Shown one piece after another: positions 34,009 to 43,293 of a DNA stretch of 64,000 nucleotides. Positions within the stretch are counted from its first letter, which is position 1; every line of letters starts with the position of its first letter. The notes beneath the pieces are model-generated. The model saw nothing but the letters and a program-made list of their open reading frames with translations. It made no database searches and was not told the DNA's origin. The DNA lies in NCBI GenBank assembly GCA_964451955.1, contig CAYVKG010000014.1, positions 1 through 64,000 of the forward strand. The letters are read 5' to 3'. The position numbers were made by a program, and so were the translations under genes. The stretch comes from JAPLNB01 sp964451955. GTDB taxonomy: Bacteria; Planctomycetota; Phycisphaerae; Tepidisphaerales; Tepidisphaeraceae.

Positions 34009-36120
34009 TCACTTCTCCATGTCGACCAGGGCTTCAGTGAACTCCCGCTGGCTCAACGTTTCGTCTCCAGATACGTCCGCCTTGGCAAAGAGCTTCTTGA
34101 CCATCTCAATCCCCTCTCCCATGTCCACACGGCCATCGCCATTCGCATCTCCCTCTCTCAGGAGAATCTTCGCCCACTTCTCACATCCTTCCGATGGCGG
34201 CGGACATCCGTGACTGCCGGGCTTGGCTACCCACGTGGGGTCCAGAATGACTCGCATCTGCTCGAGCGCCTTGGCAATCTCCGCTGCAGCCAGGCCCTCG
34301 GCCCCATGGGCCGCGTAATAGAACACCCGCACCGCGTCCACCGCCTCGTGAATCATCAGGCTGTTGGACCGATCCGTATCCATGCCCCGCATCACGAGTG
34401 GCAGGCCGACCTCGACTCGGCGCGCCGCTCGTCTATCCGGTTGTCGAGGCAATAGCCGCTCGACAAACGATCTGTCGTTTCGCATGACCAGGGTTGGCTC
34501 CCTGGTCGTTCCGCCCGCCCGCCCTCGCTCAGGCCCAATCGCCTGCGCCGCCCCGTCCCGGCGATTCACGGGCCTCGCTTCGCCTCGCCGATTTGCCCGG
34601 ACGGGCGCGGGCGGGGGCGGGTTGATCATCCGCGGCGGGGGCGGCGGCGGGGGCGGACCCTCGGGCCTCCGCTCGCCCGGCGACCAACCCTCCACAGTTC
34701 CCGCCAGTTGCCCCAGCACAGAATCCACGCGACGAGCGACATAGCGTTTCAATTCCGGCATGGGGCGCAATGGCCTCGACGGCATCGTCGCAGGTTGCGC
34801 TGTTGCGCCGTTGACTACGATTGGCTGTCGCGCGGCTTCCTCTGCCATCGCCACCACCTTCTGCATCCGTTCGATGTCCCGCGCCATCTTTTCCGGAGAA
34901 AAACAGCCGCGCGAGAACTCCGCCAGATACCCCTCGTAACAGGCGCGATAGGCATGGATGCTCAGGATTCGCTGAATCAGCAGATTCACTCCGGGATAGG
35001 GCTTTTCAATGCTCAGATGCACTGCCGAATCTGGATTGCCATCCGACGTGCTCCCGCCAAACGACAAGTGCATGTCCCATGGCATCAGATGGATCCGTCC
35101 GTCCGCGGGATGAACGTAGAGGTAGAAATTGTGGGCCGCCGTCAGGAAACTATCCATGTCACTCAACAGCGTGCAGACCGCCAAATACCGCAGGAAACCA
35201 TCCACGTTAAACCGCGCCCGCACCTCTCCCACGAATGTCTCATCGTCCGCGTAATGCAGGAAACGAGTGAACTCGATCAGCTTCCGACGCAACTCCGCGG
35301 TTCCCTCGCTCTTGGCTCGATACCGGCCGTAATCCGCCCAATCCTCGCCGAGGTACGGCAGGTTGCGCACCCCGTCCGGCTTCAGGAGCAGTCCGTTCCC
35401 CTGACCGAAGTGCTTCGTGAGGAATCGCTTGTCTATATCTTCCACCAGCGTGCATAGCCCGATGTATTGACGATCACATTGCCCCTCAACGGTCAGATAG
35501 ACCAAGGCAAAGGCCGTCCGTGCCGCCGGGACCCCCGCCTCGCGGTATGTCTGGTATGCCAGCGCCTCTCTTAGGTACGATGGGTCCACCGCGCTGATGT
35601 GAATATTCAACTCCGAGATGCCGTGAAATGTCTGACCGGGAACGAAGTGGTCGAAGTTGAGTTTCATCGGACGCCGATACCAGTTTGACGAGTTGAACGA
35701 CCCATTGCCCTTGTGCCTCAGCCCCACCTCCTTCATTACCTCACCGTCGAACTCCACCGTCGCCTTCACATACGCGTACTCATAGCCAAACGACACGGGG
35801 ACCATCCGCTCTCCTTCAACCGGGATGGCTTTCTGCCTTGTCGTGGGATGGCTCGTGATCGCTGACTCGATTGCCGCGGGTTGCGATGTTGGTTGCGTTG
35901 TCGGCAAGTCCTTCCTCGCCACCCCCAGCAGAAACGCCAGCCGCGTCCCGCGCGTCGGCTGCATCATCTCCCACTGTCTTGCAGTCACCCTTAAGTGCAC
36001 CGTCCAAACCCGATTCAGGTCGAACAGATCGGGGCTTCCTGCGGTGGTTGGCGTTGTTGCGGCACACACCATGCTCTCGCAAAACAGGACGCCCAACGCC
36101 AAACCGAGGAGCACACGCAT
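34009..36120 (-). CDS. Exported CotH-kinase-like protein with EF-hands
   Basis: 703 residues with a signal peptide (MRVLLGLALGVLFCESMVCA). The CotH domain spans about 35-430: KATVEFDGEVMKEVGLRHKG, SSNWYRRPMKLNFDHF, YQTYREAGVPAARTAFALVY and MPWDMHLSFGG. A Pro-rich segment with eight consecutive prolines separates it from C-terminal EF-hand-type calcium loops (DTDRSNSLMIHEAV, DANGDGRVDMGEG, DVSGDETLSQREF). CotH proteins are atypical kinases that phosphorylate secreted proteins. Start at 36120 with GGAGG eight bases upstream. Confidence 0.85.
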   Translation of the reverse strand: MRVLLGLALGVLFCESMVCAATTPTTAGSPDLFDLNRVWTVHLRVTARQWEMMQPTRGTRLAFLLGVARKDLPTTQPTSQPAAIESAITSHPTTRQKAIPVEGERMVPVSFGYEYAYVKATVEFDGEVMKEVGLRHKGNGSFNSSNWYRRPMKLNFDHFVPGQTFHGISELNIHISAVDPSYLREALAYQTYREAGVPAARTAFALVYLTVEGQCDRQYIGLCTLVEDIDKRFLTKHFGQGNGLLLKPDGVRNLPYLGEDWADYGRYRAKSEGTAELRRKLIEFTRFLHYADDETFVGEVRARFNVDGFLRYLAVCTLLSDMDSFLTAAHNFYLYVHPADGRIHLMPWDMHLSFGGSTSDGNPDSAVHLSIEKPYPGVNLLIQRILSIHAYRACYEGYLAEFSRGCFSPEKMARDIERMQKVVAMAEEAARQPIVVNGATAQPATMPSRPLRPMPELKRYVARRVDSVLGQLAGTVEGWSPGERRPEGPPPPPPPPRMINPPPPAPVRANRRGEARPVNRRDGAAQAIGPERGRAGGTTREPTLVMRNDRSFVERLLPRQPDRRAARRVEVGLPLVMRGMDTDRSNSLMIHEAVDAVRVFYYAAHGAEGLAAAEIAKALEQMRVILDPTWVAKPGSHGCPPPSEGCEKWAKILLREGDANGDGRVDMGEGIEMVKKLFAKADVSGDETLSQREFTEALVDMEK

Positions 36121-36657
36121 GTCAACAACCTCCACCTTGGTCCGTTTTCGGAACTCCAGAGCTAATACGCACAAGCCGGCTGAACATTGCGTCAATCCAC
36201 GTTATTTACAGTCGCTTACAACTCGTTTCCTGGCCTCGATGCTGCTTTGGATCGGTACTCCTAGATGCCCCCCTGTGCAATCACCGCATGATGCTCCCCG
36301 TGCCAGTTTTGATTGACCCGCGTCGAGTGTCAGGCGTGTAGGCCAATAGCCGCCGGATGCCAAACCGCGTCATGGCCCGCGCCGCGGCTCGGAATCCCGC
36401 GGAGGCCGGACGACATTTCCAAAGGCGGTCTTCGCATGGGACGTTGGGATCGGACACAAGAGCAGGACCCATGCGCCAACTTGCGTCGCTCGACTCTCGC
36501 TGAATCTGTCTATCTGCTCCTGTTCACGGCATAGGTATAATTTCACCAACTTTGGAGATTGGCGCGGAGGCAGCCCGCGTCTACGATTCCCCCAATTGTG
36601 GAACACGAACGACTCATCAAGGGGCGGATTCGCCTCTGGTTGCAGAGCGAGCGAGCC
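36121..36657. promoter_or_regulatory. Divergent upstream region between CotH and UDG genes
   Basis: About 540 bases, with divergent genes at both sides. A TATAAT at 36536-36541 points toward the uracil-DNA glycosylase, but no clear -35 box lies at the right distance. I see no supported ORF here apart from the possible upstream extension of the glycosylase frame from a TTG at 36559. Confidence 0.35.
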
Positions 36658-37431
36658 ATGGGCCTTCATTCGTTGCCCTTCCGCGTCGGGAGATGCGCCC
36701 AGGCTGCACCAACGCCTGACGGACGCGGCGCCAACCGAAACACCGCGCCGCCGCCGTCGCCTGTCGCCGAACGGGAGAACACGGTCGTTCCCCTGTTTGC
36801 CGAAGAAGACGATTTGCCGCTGGCCCCGTTCTCGCTGACCCGAGACCAAAAGATCAAATTGCTGGCCGATCTGGATGAGCGTCAGATCAAGACCTGTACC
36901 AGATGTCGTCTTTGCCAGACCCGCACCAACACCGTCTTCGGCGAAGGCGACCCTGACGCTGCGATCTTCTTCGTTGGCGAAGGGCCTGGTGAGAGCGAGG
37001 ACCTCTCAGGCCGACCGTTTGTCGGCCGCGCGGGTCAGAAACTGGATGAGATGATCGGCGCCATGGGCCTCAGGCGAGAGCAGGTTTACATCGGCAATGT
37101 GGTCAAGTGTCGCCCGCCGGGGAATCGTGCGCCGGCCCCTGATGAAACGGACGCCTGCACGCCGTTCCTGATGAAACAGTTGGAAACTGTTCGGCCCAAG
37201 GTGATTGTTACGCTGGGCTTGCCTGCAACCCGTTTCATCACGAAGCTTGATCTTGCGATGGGCCGCATGCGGGGACAATGGCACCAGTGGCGGGGGATCA
37301 AGGTCATGCCGACCTACCACCCAGCCTATATTCTGCGCAACTACACCCCCGCAACGCGCAAGGCCGTCTGGAGCGACCTGCAAAAAGTGATGGCCGAGCT
37401 TGGATTGACTGCCAAACCGAAGCGAGAATGA
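36658..37431 (+). CDS. Family-4 uracil-DNA glycosylase
   Basis: 257 residues from the ATG at 36658; a TTG at 36559 (GGAG nearby) would add 33 low-complexity residues. The Fe-S cysteines are visible: CTRC at the N-side of the domain with RLCQTR, and further ones in VKCRPP and TDACTPF. Motifs GEGPGESEDLSGRPFVGRAG, QVYIGNVVKCRPPGNRAP and MPTYHPAYILR are those of type-4 UDG. It removes uracil from DNA in base-excision repair. Pro-rich N-terminal extension of unknown role. Confidence 0.92.
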   Translation: MGLHSLPFRVGRCAQAAPTPDGRGANRNTAPPPSPVAERENTVVPLFAEEDDLPLAPFSLTRDQKIKLLADLDERQIKTCTRCRLCQTRTNTVFGEGDPDAAIFFVGEGPGESEDLSGRPFVGRAGQKLDEMIGAMGLRREQVYIGNVVKCRPPGNRAPAPDETDACTPFLMKQLETVRPKVIVTLGLPATRFITKLDLAMGRMRGQWHQWRGIKVMPTYHPAYILRNYTPATRKAVWSDLQKVMAELGLTAKPKRE

Positions 37432-37692
37432 CCGCGACGATTGCCTTTTTGGCGAGTGCTGTTGCGAAACCGAAATCCTCTTGAACCGAAAAGAAAAATA
37501 CGTATGGTGGATCCAACGAAAGGTACATATTACAGGGCGGTGCTCGAGTAGCTGATATTGGCGTCCTAAACAGACTAGTTCGTGGTTAAGTGGACTACAG
37601 GTGCAGGGAAGAGACTGAGAATGCCTGTTCTCCGGTGGCTCTGGTACTTGTGGAGAGCGCGGCCATTGATCCGTGAATCATCGAAGGTAGAC

Positions 37693-39051
37693 ATGGCAAC
37701 GACCCATACGCTGTCGGCGCGCGAGCCGTCGTCTCGCCGCGCCACCGAGCCTATAGCTTTGGATCCCGGGATTTGGCGGCAGATCCTGCTGATGGTTCGC
37801 GCTCAGCATCCGGGGCTGAATCGGCTGTGGTTCGATCAGATGGTGCCGCGCCAGTTGACCAACGGAGTCATACAGGTGACGGTGGCATCGGCGGCGCAGC
37901 TGAACTTCTGTCAGAGCCAATGCCAGCAGCCGTTTACTGCAGCCGCTCAAGCGGTCACTGGCCGGTTGGTCGTCGTCAGCTTCCACTGCGAACACCTGCC
38001 CGAAGGTGGCGTGTTCAACGAAGGCGATCAGCCTCTGGCACTCAATCCGGATTACGTCTTTGAAAATTTCGTTGTTGGGCCGTGCAATCGCCTCCCCCAT
38101 GCGGCGAGCGTAGCGGTAGCGGAGCAGCCGGGCAAGGCATACAACCCCTTGTTCATTCATGGCGGCGTCGGCCTCGGAAAGTCGCACCTTTTGCAGGCGG
38201 TCTGCCAGACGCTACTGGACCGAAACCCGAGTGCTCGCATTCTCTACCTCTCCTGTGACAGCTTCATCAATCAGTTCATCAACGCCATTGAGACCGGCGA
38301 GATGAACCAGTTCCGGTATCGCTATCGGCACCTCGATTGTCTGGTGATCGACGACATTCACTTCCTGGCCGGGAAAGATCGAACGCAAGAGGAGTTCTTC
38401 CACACGTTCAATACGTTGTACCAAGGACATCGGCAGATCATTCTTTCCGCCGACTGCCCGCCGAGCGAGATACCGGAACTGGAAGAGCGCCTCGTGAGCC
38501 GGTTCAATTGGGGGCTGGTTGCGCGGATCGACAAGCCCGACTATGAAACGCGAATGGCCATTCTTCAGAAGAAGGCCAAGATGCGAGGGATCAGCCTCCC
38601 TGATGATGTCTTGTGCTACGTTGCCGCCAAGATCGAGAGCAATACCCGCGAACTCGAGGGCGCGGTAACGAAGATCCAGGGAATGGCGATGCTCCAGGAC
38701 GGACACGTGAACCTCGATCTGGCCAAGGTGGCGCTGGGCGAGTCTGCCGCCGGAGAACAGAGGCGCATCACCATTCAGCATATTCTGGATGTCGTGACCA
38801 AGTACTACAACGTTCGCCTGTCCGACCTGCAGAGCAAGCGGCGGCATAAGAGCATCGCATTCCCGAGGCAAGTCTGCATGTTCCTGGCCAGGAAGCACAC
38901 AAGCTACTCCCTGGAAGAAATCGGTGGTTATTTCGGCGGTCGTGATCACACCACCGTCATGCATGCAGTCCGGATGGTCGAAGAACATGCCCAGGCGGAG
39001 ACGCGGATTGCCGACCAGTTGACGCAGTTGCAGGCGCAATTGGCTGGCTAA
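37693..39051 (+). CDS. dnaA: Chromosomal replication initiator DnaA
   Basis: 452 residues from the ATG at 37693 (AAGG upstream); the frame is open 37 codons further. Domain I about 20-100 (ALDPGIWRQILLMVRAQHPG); domain III with Walker A GGVGLGKSH (157-165), LDCLVIDDIHFLAGKDRTQE (Walker B) and the LVSRFNWGLVARI part; domain IV at the C-terminus with FPRQVCMFLARKHTSYSLEE, IGGYFGGRDHTTVMHAVRMV, the DnaA-box reading helix. Binds DnaA boxes and opens the origin. No TTATNCACA-type boxes were seen around the gene, and dnaN, rpmH and gyrB are not next to it, so an origin here is not supported. Confidence 0.96.
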   Translation: MATTHTLSAREPSSRRATEPIALDPGIWRQILLMVRAQHPGLNRLWFDQMVPRQLTNGVIQVTVASAAQLNFCQSQCQQPFTAAAQAVTGRLVVVSFHCEHLPEGGVFNEGDQPLALNPDYVFENFVVGPCNRLPHAASVAVAEQPGKAYNPLFIHGGVGLGKSHLLQAVCQTLLDRNPSARILYLSCDSFINQFINAIETGEMNQFRYRYRHLDCLVIDDIHFLAGKDRTQEEFFHTFNTLYQGHRQIILSADCPPSEIPELEERLVSRFNWGLVARIDKPDYETRMAILQKKAKMRGISLPDDVLCYVAAKIESNTRELEGAVTKIQGMAMLQDGHVNLDLAKVALGESAAGEQRRITIQHILDVVTKYYNVRLSDLQSKRRHKSIAFPRQVCMFLARKHTSYSLEEIGGYFGGRDHTTVMHAVRMVEEHAQAETRIADQLTQLQAQLAG

Positions 39052-39170
39052 GAGAGCAGACCACGATGGGCCGGCGGGAGCGGCGCCGAATGCGACGAGG
39101 TTTCGTGCTATAATCAAATAGACAGGCTAGTGACAGGCGAATGATGGTGGTAGGGGGGTGGGAGGTTGGC

Positions 39171-40628
39171 ATGACAACGCGGGGGTTGGGCGCCGTGTTT
39201 ACTACCGCCATTTGGGTGCTATCGCTCGGGGCAACCACGCAGACACGGGTGATTGCTGTTCATGGCCCGGTTACCCGACCGACAACACAGCGGATGGCAA
39301 TTCCCGATCTGGCCAGCCAGGCCAATGCCGCGAAATTCGTACGCGAGGTGTTTCGGAACGACTACGGGAAGACGATGTCCTCACAGCGCCGGGAGTTTGC
39401 GCGACGGCTGCTCGCGCAGGGGATGGAAACCCACAACGACCCGGCCACAAGATTCGTGCTGTTCCGTGAGGCCAGGGATATCGCGGCATCGGCTGCGGAT
39501 CCCCGATTGGCCACACGAGCCATCCAGATGCTGGATCGCGATTTCATCATCGACGAGATCCGGATGATTGTCCCCACGTTGCGAGCTTCCTTTGACGCCG
39601 CAAGATCCCCGACCGAATTCGGCGCTGTCGCCCAAGCGAGCATCGCGGCAATCCGAAAGGCCCTCCGGCGCGATGATTACGACGCGGCGGGAGCACTAAC
39701 GTCTCTTTCATCCTCCGCCGTGCGTCGAGCGCCTGACGCTGTACTGGAATCGCAGATTCGCGAGCTTGGGGCGGAAGTGCAGAAACTGGGCAAGGACTTC
39801 CTGGCGGTAAAGGCGGCGAAGAAGGCGATCGCCGAGAACGGCGAGAATGCCGAGACCGCTTTGAAGGTAGGGCGGCACATGTGCTTTGTCCGAGCGGATT
39901 TCGAGGCGGGGTTGCCGTTGTTGGCGAGGTCTTCCGACCAAATCCTCAGAGCGATGGCCAATAGCGAACTCGGCGGGGCGGCAACGCCCCAGCAGAAAGC
40001 CAAACTCGCGAATGACTGGTGGGATTTGGCGGCGGCGCAGACGCCGACGGTGGCGGGAAATCTACGGAATCACGCGGCAACCATCTACCAAGAAGCCATC
40101 CCGGGGCTCAAAGGTTTTGACCGGTCGGCGGCGGAGAGGCGGCTGGAAGCCTACCATGACACACTCGTGACCGAACTCGGGTTGCGCCGGGGATTGTATG
40201 CCGAATTGTACAAGGGCATTACTTTTGTAACTCGCGTCAAGTCCCGAATTGACCCCATGATCGACTTTGACTGGGGGCTCCAGACCGCGGATCCGTCGCT
40301 TCCCAAGGATGACTTCTCAATCCGCTGGACCGGGCATTTACTGGCAAACATCGGCGGGCGATATGAACTGGTGCTCTATGCCAACGCGGGTGCGCGCATC
40401 TGGATTGACGACAAGCTCATCTTTGACGAGCCCGACTTGGCGCGAAAACGAAAGGGGGCGGCGGTGTTGCTCGAACTGTCGGCGGGCCTGCATGACGTGA
40501 GGATCGACTATTGGGATGCCGGTGGCGCAGCGAGAATCCGATTGTCTTGGCGCGCACCCGGGACGACCGAAGAAAGCGTGCTGCCCGGACGGTGCTGGTA
40601 CCATGAGGCCGGTCTGGTGGCCGAGTAA
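39171..40628 (+). CDS. Exported protein with a C-terminal PA14-like domain
   Basis: 485 residues with a signal peptide (GLGAVFTTAIWVLSLGA). The start at 39171 is set by GGAGG six bases upstream. Residues about 30-330 are helical (repeated KAAKKAIAENGENAETALKV-type segments). The C-terminal 130 residues (LYAELYKGITFVTRVKSRID, FSIRWTGHLLANIGGRYELV, ARIWIDDKLIFDEPD, GLHDVRIDYWDAGGAARIRL) are a PA14 carbohydrate-binding-like domain. Probably envelope-associated; substrate unknown. Confidence 0.75.
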   Translation: MTTRGLGAVFTTAIWVLSLGATTQTRVIAVHGPVTRPTTQRMAIPDLASQANAAKFVREVFRNDYGKTMSSQRREFARRLLAQGMETHNDPATRFVLFREARDIAASAADPRLATRAIQMLDRDFIIDEIRMIVPTLRASFDAARSPTEFGAVAQASIAAIRKALRRDDYDAAGALTSLSSSAVRRAPDAVLESQIRELGAEVQKLGKDFLAVKAAKKAIAENGENAETALKVGRHMCFVRADFEAGLPLLARSSDQILRAMANSELGGAATPQQKAKLANDWWDLAAAQTPTVAGNLRNHAATIYQEAIPGLKGFDRSAAERRLEAYHDTLVTELGLRRGLYAELYKGITFVTRVKSRIDPMIDFDWGLQTADPSLPKDDFSIRWTGHLLANIGGRYELVLYANAGARIWIDDKLIFDEPDLARKRKGAAVLLELSAGLHDVRIDYWDAGGAARIRLSWRAPGTTEESVLPGRCWYHEAGLVAE

Positions 40629-40819
40629 GGGGCATGCGCCGGTCGTCTTCGACTGCGCCAGTGCCATCGGATTCTGTTTCAGATGTGGCTCTGGACGGAA
40701 TACGACATGGAGTCACACGTTGCTTCTGTCCGCCAAATGGAAACGTGAACCGGGTGTTCCCGCTCGCCGCACGAGATGCGCACTATAGGCTCCGGACGCC
40801 GGCGACAAGCAGCCGTTGC

Positions 40820-41371
40820 CTATTTCCCGGCGTTCGTCGAAATGCCGGCCGCCGGACCCGGCGCCGACTCCCCTGAGTGAGGCGTCTCTTCCGCCGCAGT
40901 TGTCTGCTCGTTGCCGACGGGCGAGGTGAGGTTCGACATCGCGGTGAGGTCTGCGGCCGCGGAGTGCAAGGTTGCCGGGTTCGCGCCGGCCTCGGTCCTG
41001 AACTGCGAGGCGAGCAGGCCGGCTGCGGCGAGGTGCTCCCTGACGGCAGCGGTCCGCGCCGCCGTGCGAACGTCGCTGCCGGGCAGATCGACATAGACCG
41101 TTATTGGCAGCGGTGTGGTGTTGTCACAGATCATCGCATCGAGTTTGGCTCGTCCGAGCGAGTTCAAGCCCGTCTCGTCAAAATGTACTGAGTACAACGT
41201 GGCGTCGCTTCGCGCCCCTCTCGCGATCTGGGCCTCGAAGATTCGTCGCGTGGCGACGGATCCCCCTGCAGGGAAGAAGCTCTCAGCCGGGCCGGGTTGG
41301 TCTTGGCGACAACCGCCCGCGAATGCAGCAACGACAAGAACCAAGGTTCGAAGATGGCCAGTGCCTTTCAT
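40820..41371 (-). CDS. Lipoprotein at the end of the Tad pilus locus
   Basis: 183 residues with a lipobox (VVAAFAGGC, Cys21). The middle (LYSVHFDETGLNSLGRAKLD, ITVYVDLPGSDVRTAARTAA) is periplasmic and has an OmpA-like flavour, but the match is weak and I do not name a family. It lies 25 bases after tadC on the same strand and is probably co-transcribed, so a role in the pilus (for example an outer-membrane or wall-anchoring lipoprotein such as TadD-like or RcpB-like parts) is inferred from position only. Confidence 0.65.
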   Translation of the reverse strand: MKGTGHLRTLVLVVAAFAGGCRQDQPGPAESFFPAGGSVATRRIFEAQIARGARSDATLYSVHFDETGLNSLGRAKLDAMICDNTTPLPITVYVDLPGSDVRTAARTAAVREHLAAAGLLASQFRTEAGANPATLHSAAADLTAMSNLTSPVGNEQTTAAEETPHSGESAPGPAAGISTNAGK

Positions 41372-41396
41372 GACTGCTCCGCCTTTCTTATCCGCG

Positions 41397-42308
41397 TCAA
41401 TCCGCCAGGACGAAGTCTCTGAGCAAGCCGATCACTGCCGGACCGGCGAGGATGATCAGAACTGCCGGGAAGATGAACAGGACCACCGGGAAAGTCAGCT
41501 TCACCGATGCCTTCGCGGCTTGTTCCTCTGCCGCGTGCTGTCGCTCGGCACGAAGCGTCTCCGCGTGGATCCGCAGTGCGGCGGCGATGCTTGTGCCGAA
41601 TCGCTCGGCCTGGATCAGCATCGCGGCAAGCGACTGAATCGCGATCGATTGCGTCCGCCGGCCGAGGTTTCGCAATGCGTCGGCCCGCGACAGCCCGACT
41701 CGGGTCTCCATGTGGGTGATCTCCAGTTCGCGGGCGAGCCGCGGGTGCGCGATGGCGATCTCGTGCCCGATTCGCTGCATGGCCGCGTCGATGGTGAGAC
41801 CTGCCTCGATGCACACCACCATCAGGTCGAGCGCATCAGGGAGAGCTCGTTGCAGGGCTTTCTGGTGTTGCCTTGTCTGCAGACTCAGCCAGATCATCGG
41901 GAGCAAATAGCCGATCAGGCCGCCGAATGAGGCGCCGGCCCAGGGATTGCCCGTCATCAGGCCCAACATGAGACCGGCCACAAGACCCAGGGCAAGAAAG
42001 ATCACCTTGCAGCCAATGATCAGACGGATGGCGGCTGGGGAGTAGATGCCTGCGTTGGCGAGCCGGTGACGCAAAGAGGTCTGCGCTTCCCGTGTCTTGG
42101 GCATGAACGGACTGGCGGCCACCTCGCCCGCACGTATGAGCGCCTCGGCAAGGCCGACGGGGTTCGCCGACACCTCGCCCGAAGTGCTGTTCCGCAGCCG
42201 GTGCCGCAGGCGTTCGGAGCCGTCCCGGAGCAACAGCGAACTGATCCACCAGGCCAGCATCGCGACTGATCCGAATATGCAGAGGATGAGAGTCGTCGGC
42301 TCCGACAT
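41397..42308 (-). CDS. tadC: Tad pilus inner-membrane protein TadC
   Basis: 303 residues with the type-II-secretion F fold: N-terminal helix (LILCIFGSVAMLAWWISSLL), central DALDLMVVCIEAGLTIDAAM and QRIGHEIAIAHPRLARELEI, MRVGLSRADALRNLGRRT-type, and C-terminal FPVVLFIFPAVLIILAGPAV. TadB and TadC together form the inner-membrane platform that the CpaF ATPase drives. 10 bases behind tadB. Confidence 0.93.
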   Translation of the reverse strand: MSEPTTLILCIFGSVAMLAWWISSLLLRDGSERLRHRLRNSTSGEVSANPVGLAEALIRAGEVAASPFMPKTREAQTSLRHRLANAGIYSPAAIRLIIGCKVIFLALGLVAGLMLGLMTGNPWAGASFGGLIGYLLPMIWLSLQTRQHQKALQRALPDALDLMVVCIEAGLTIDAAMQRIGHEIAIAHPRLARELEITHMETRVGLSRADALRNLGRRTQSIAIQSLAAMLIQAERFGTSIAAALRIHAETLRAERQHAAEEQAAKASVKLTFPVVLFIFPAVLIILAGPAVIGLLRDFVLAD

Positions 42309-42318
42309 GGGTGTACGC

Positions 42319-43293
42319 TCAGATCTTCACTGCCACAATTCTCCGAATCGCAACCAGACCGATGATTTGCATCGCGACCGCTGCTGCCAACAGCTTCTGA
42401 CCGATGCCCGTGTTCACCAAGACGCCCGTGTAGTCCGGATTCAGAATGTAGGAAACGGCGAACAAGGCCGCCGGAAACGCAAAGAGGATATACCCCGTCA
42501 GTCGGCCTTCCGCGGTGATCGCCTTGACGTGTTGTTGCAGCTGGGCTCGACTGCGGACCATGGTCGAGATGTTCGAGAGCACCTCCGACAGGTCGCCGCC
42601 CGTCTGACGCTGAATCAGGACTGCCGTCACGAAGAATGCGAAATCAGACGAATCGATTCGATGGGCCATCTCGCGAAGGCAGTCTTCAAGGCTCTGGCCC
42701 AAAGAATGCTGATCGTAACAGCGGCGGAACTCGGCGCGGATGGGGTTCGGCAGCTCGTCGCCCATCATCTGAAGGCCTGTCGAGAGCGAATGGCCGGCTC
42801 GCAGGACCCGTGTCACGAAGTCCAGAGCGTCTGGCAATTGACGCCCCAGGGCGCGTTGTCGCCGAGCCCGCTTGGCATTGACCTGCGCGATCGGCAGATA
42901 GCCGCCTATTGCTCCGCCCGCCAGACCCAGCAGAAGCGAGTCCGTCGCCAGGGTCGCGATGACAAACAGGAACATGCCGAGAATCGCAATCGCCCCGAGC
43001 AGTCGCGAGATCTTCGCCTCCGGATACGCCTGGCAGAGCCTGCGATTCAGCCGGCGGATCAATCGGCTGTTGGCGAGAAACGGTGGAATTCCCGTCAGTT
43101 CCGAGCGGATCGTGACTGACCGGTTCAGCATCGCATCGGTCTCGCTGCGCCAGTCGCGAGTCAGGCGATGCTGAAGCCTTTGCGAGTCGCCCTTAATGAG
43201 GGAGATCGCCGCTTGCGCAATGCCCCAGGTGGCCAGTGCCACAGCCAGTGCGATCAAGAGAATGACTTCGTACACGCCCATTTCGCCGTCCAC
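42319..43293 (-). CDS. tadB: Tad pilus inner-membrane protein TadB
   Basis: 324 residues if the GTG start overlapping the cpaF stop (43293) is used; an ATG at 43281 (MGVYEVILL) is a plausible alternative. Type-II-secretion F domain: LPDALDFVTRVLRAGHSLST, LPNPIRAEFRRCYDQHSLG, TAVLIQRQTGGDLSEVLSN and C-terminal helices. It is the partner of TadC in the pilus assembly platform. AGGA lies just upstream of the GTG. Confidence 0.92.
   Translation of the reverse strand: MDGEMGVYEVILLIALAVALATWGIAQAAISLIKGDSQRLQHRLTRDWRSETDAMLNRSVTIRSELTGIPPFLANSRLIRRLNRRLCQAYPEAKISRLLGAIAILGMFLFVIATLATDSLLLGLAGGAIGGYLPIAQVNAKRARRQRALGRQLPDALDFVTRVLRAGHSLSTGLQMMGDELPNPIRAEFRRCYDQHSLGQSLEDCLREMAHRIDSSDFAFFVTAVLIQRQTGGDLSEVLSNISTMVRSRAQLQQHVKAITAEGRLTGYILFAFPAALFAVSYILNPDYTGVLVNTGIGQKLLAAAVAMQIIGLVAIRRIVAVKI

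Noticed and set aside
37432..37692. Possible oriC with DnaA boxes upstream of dnaA
   Set aside because: No TTATNCACA-like boxes or AT-rich unwinding stretch of note were seen.
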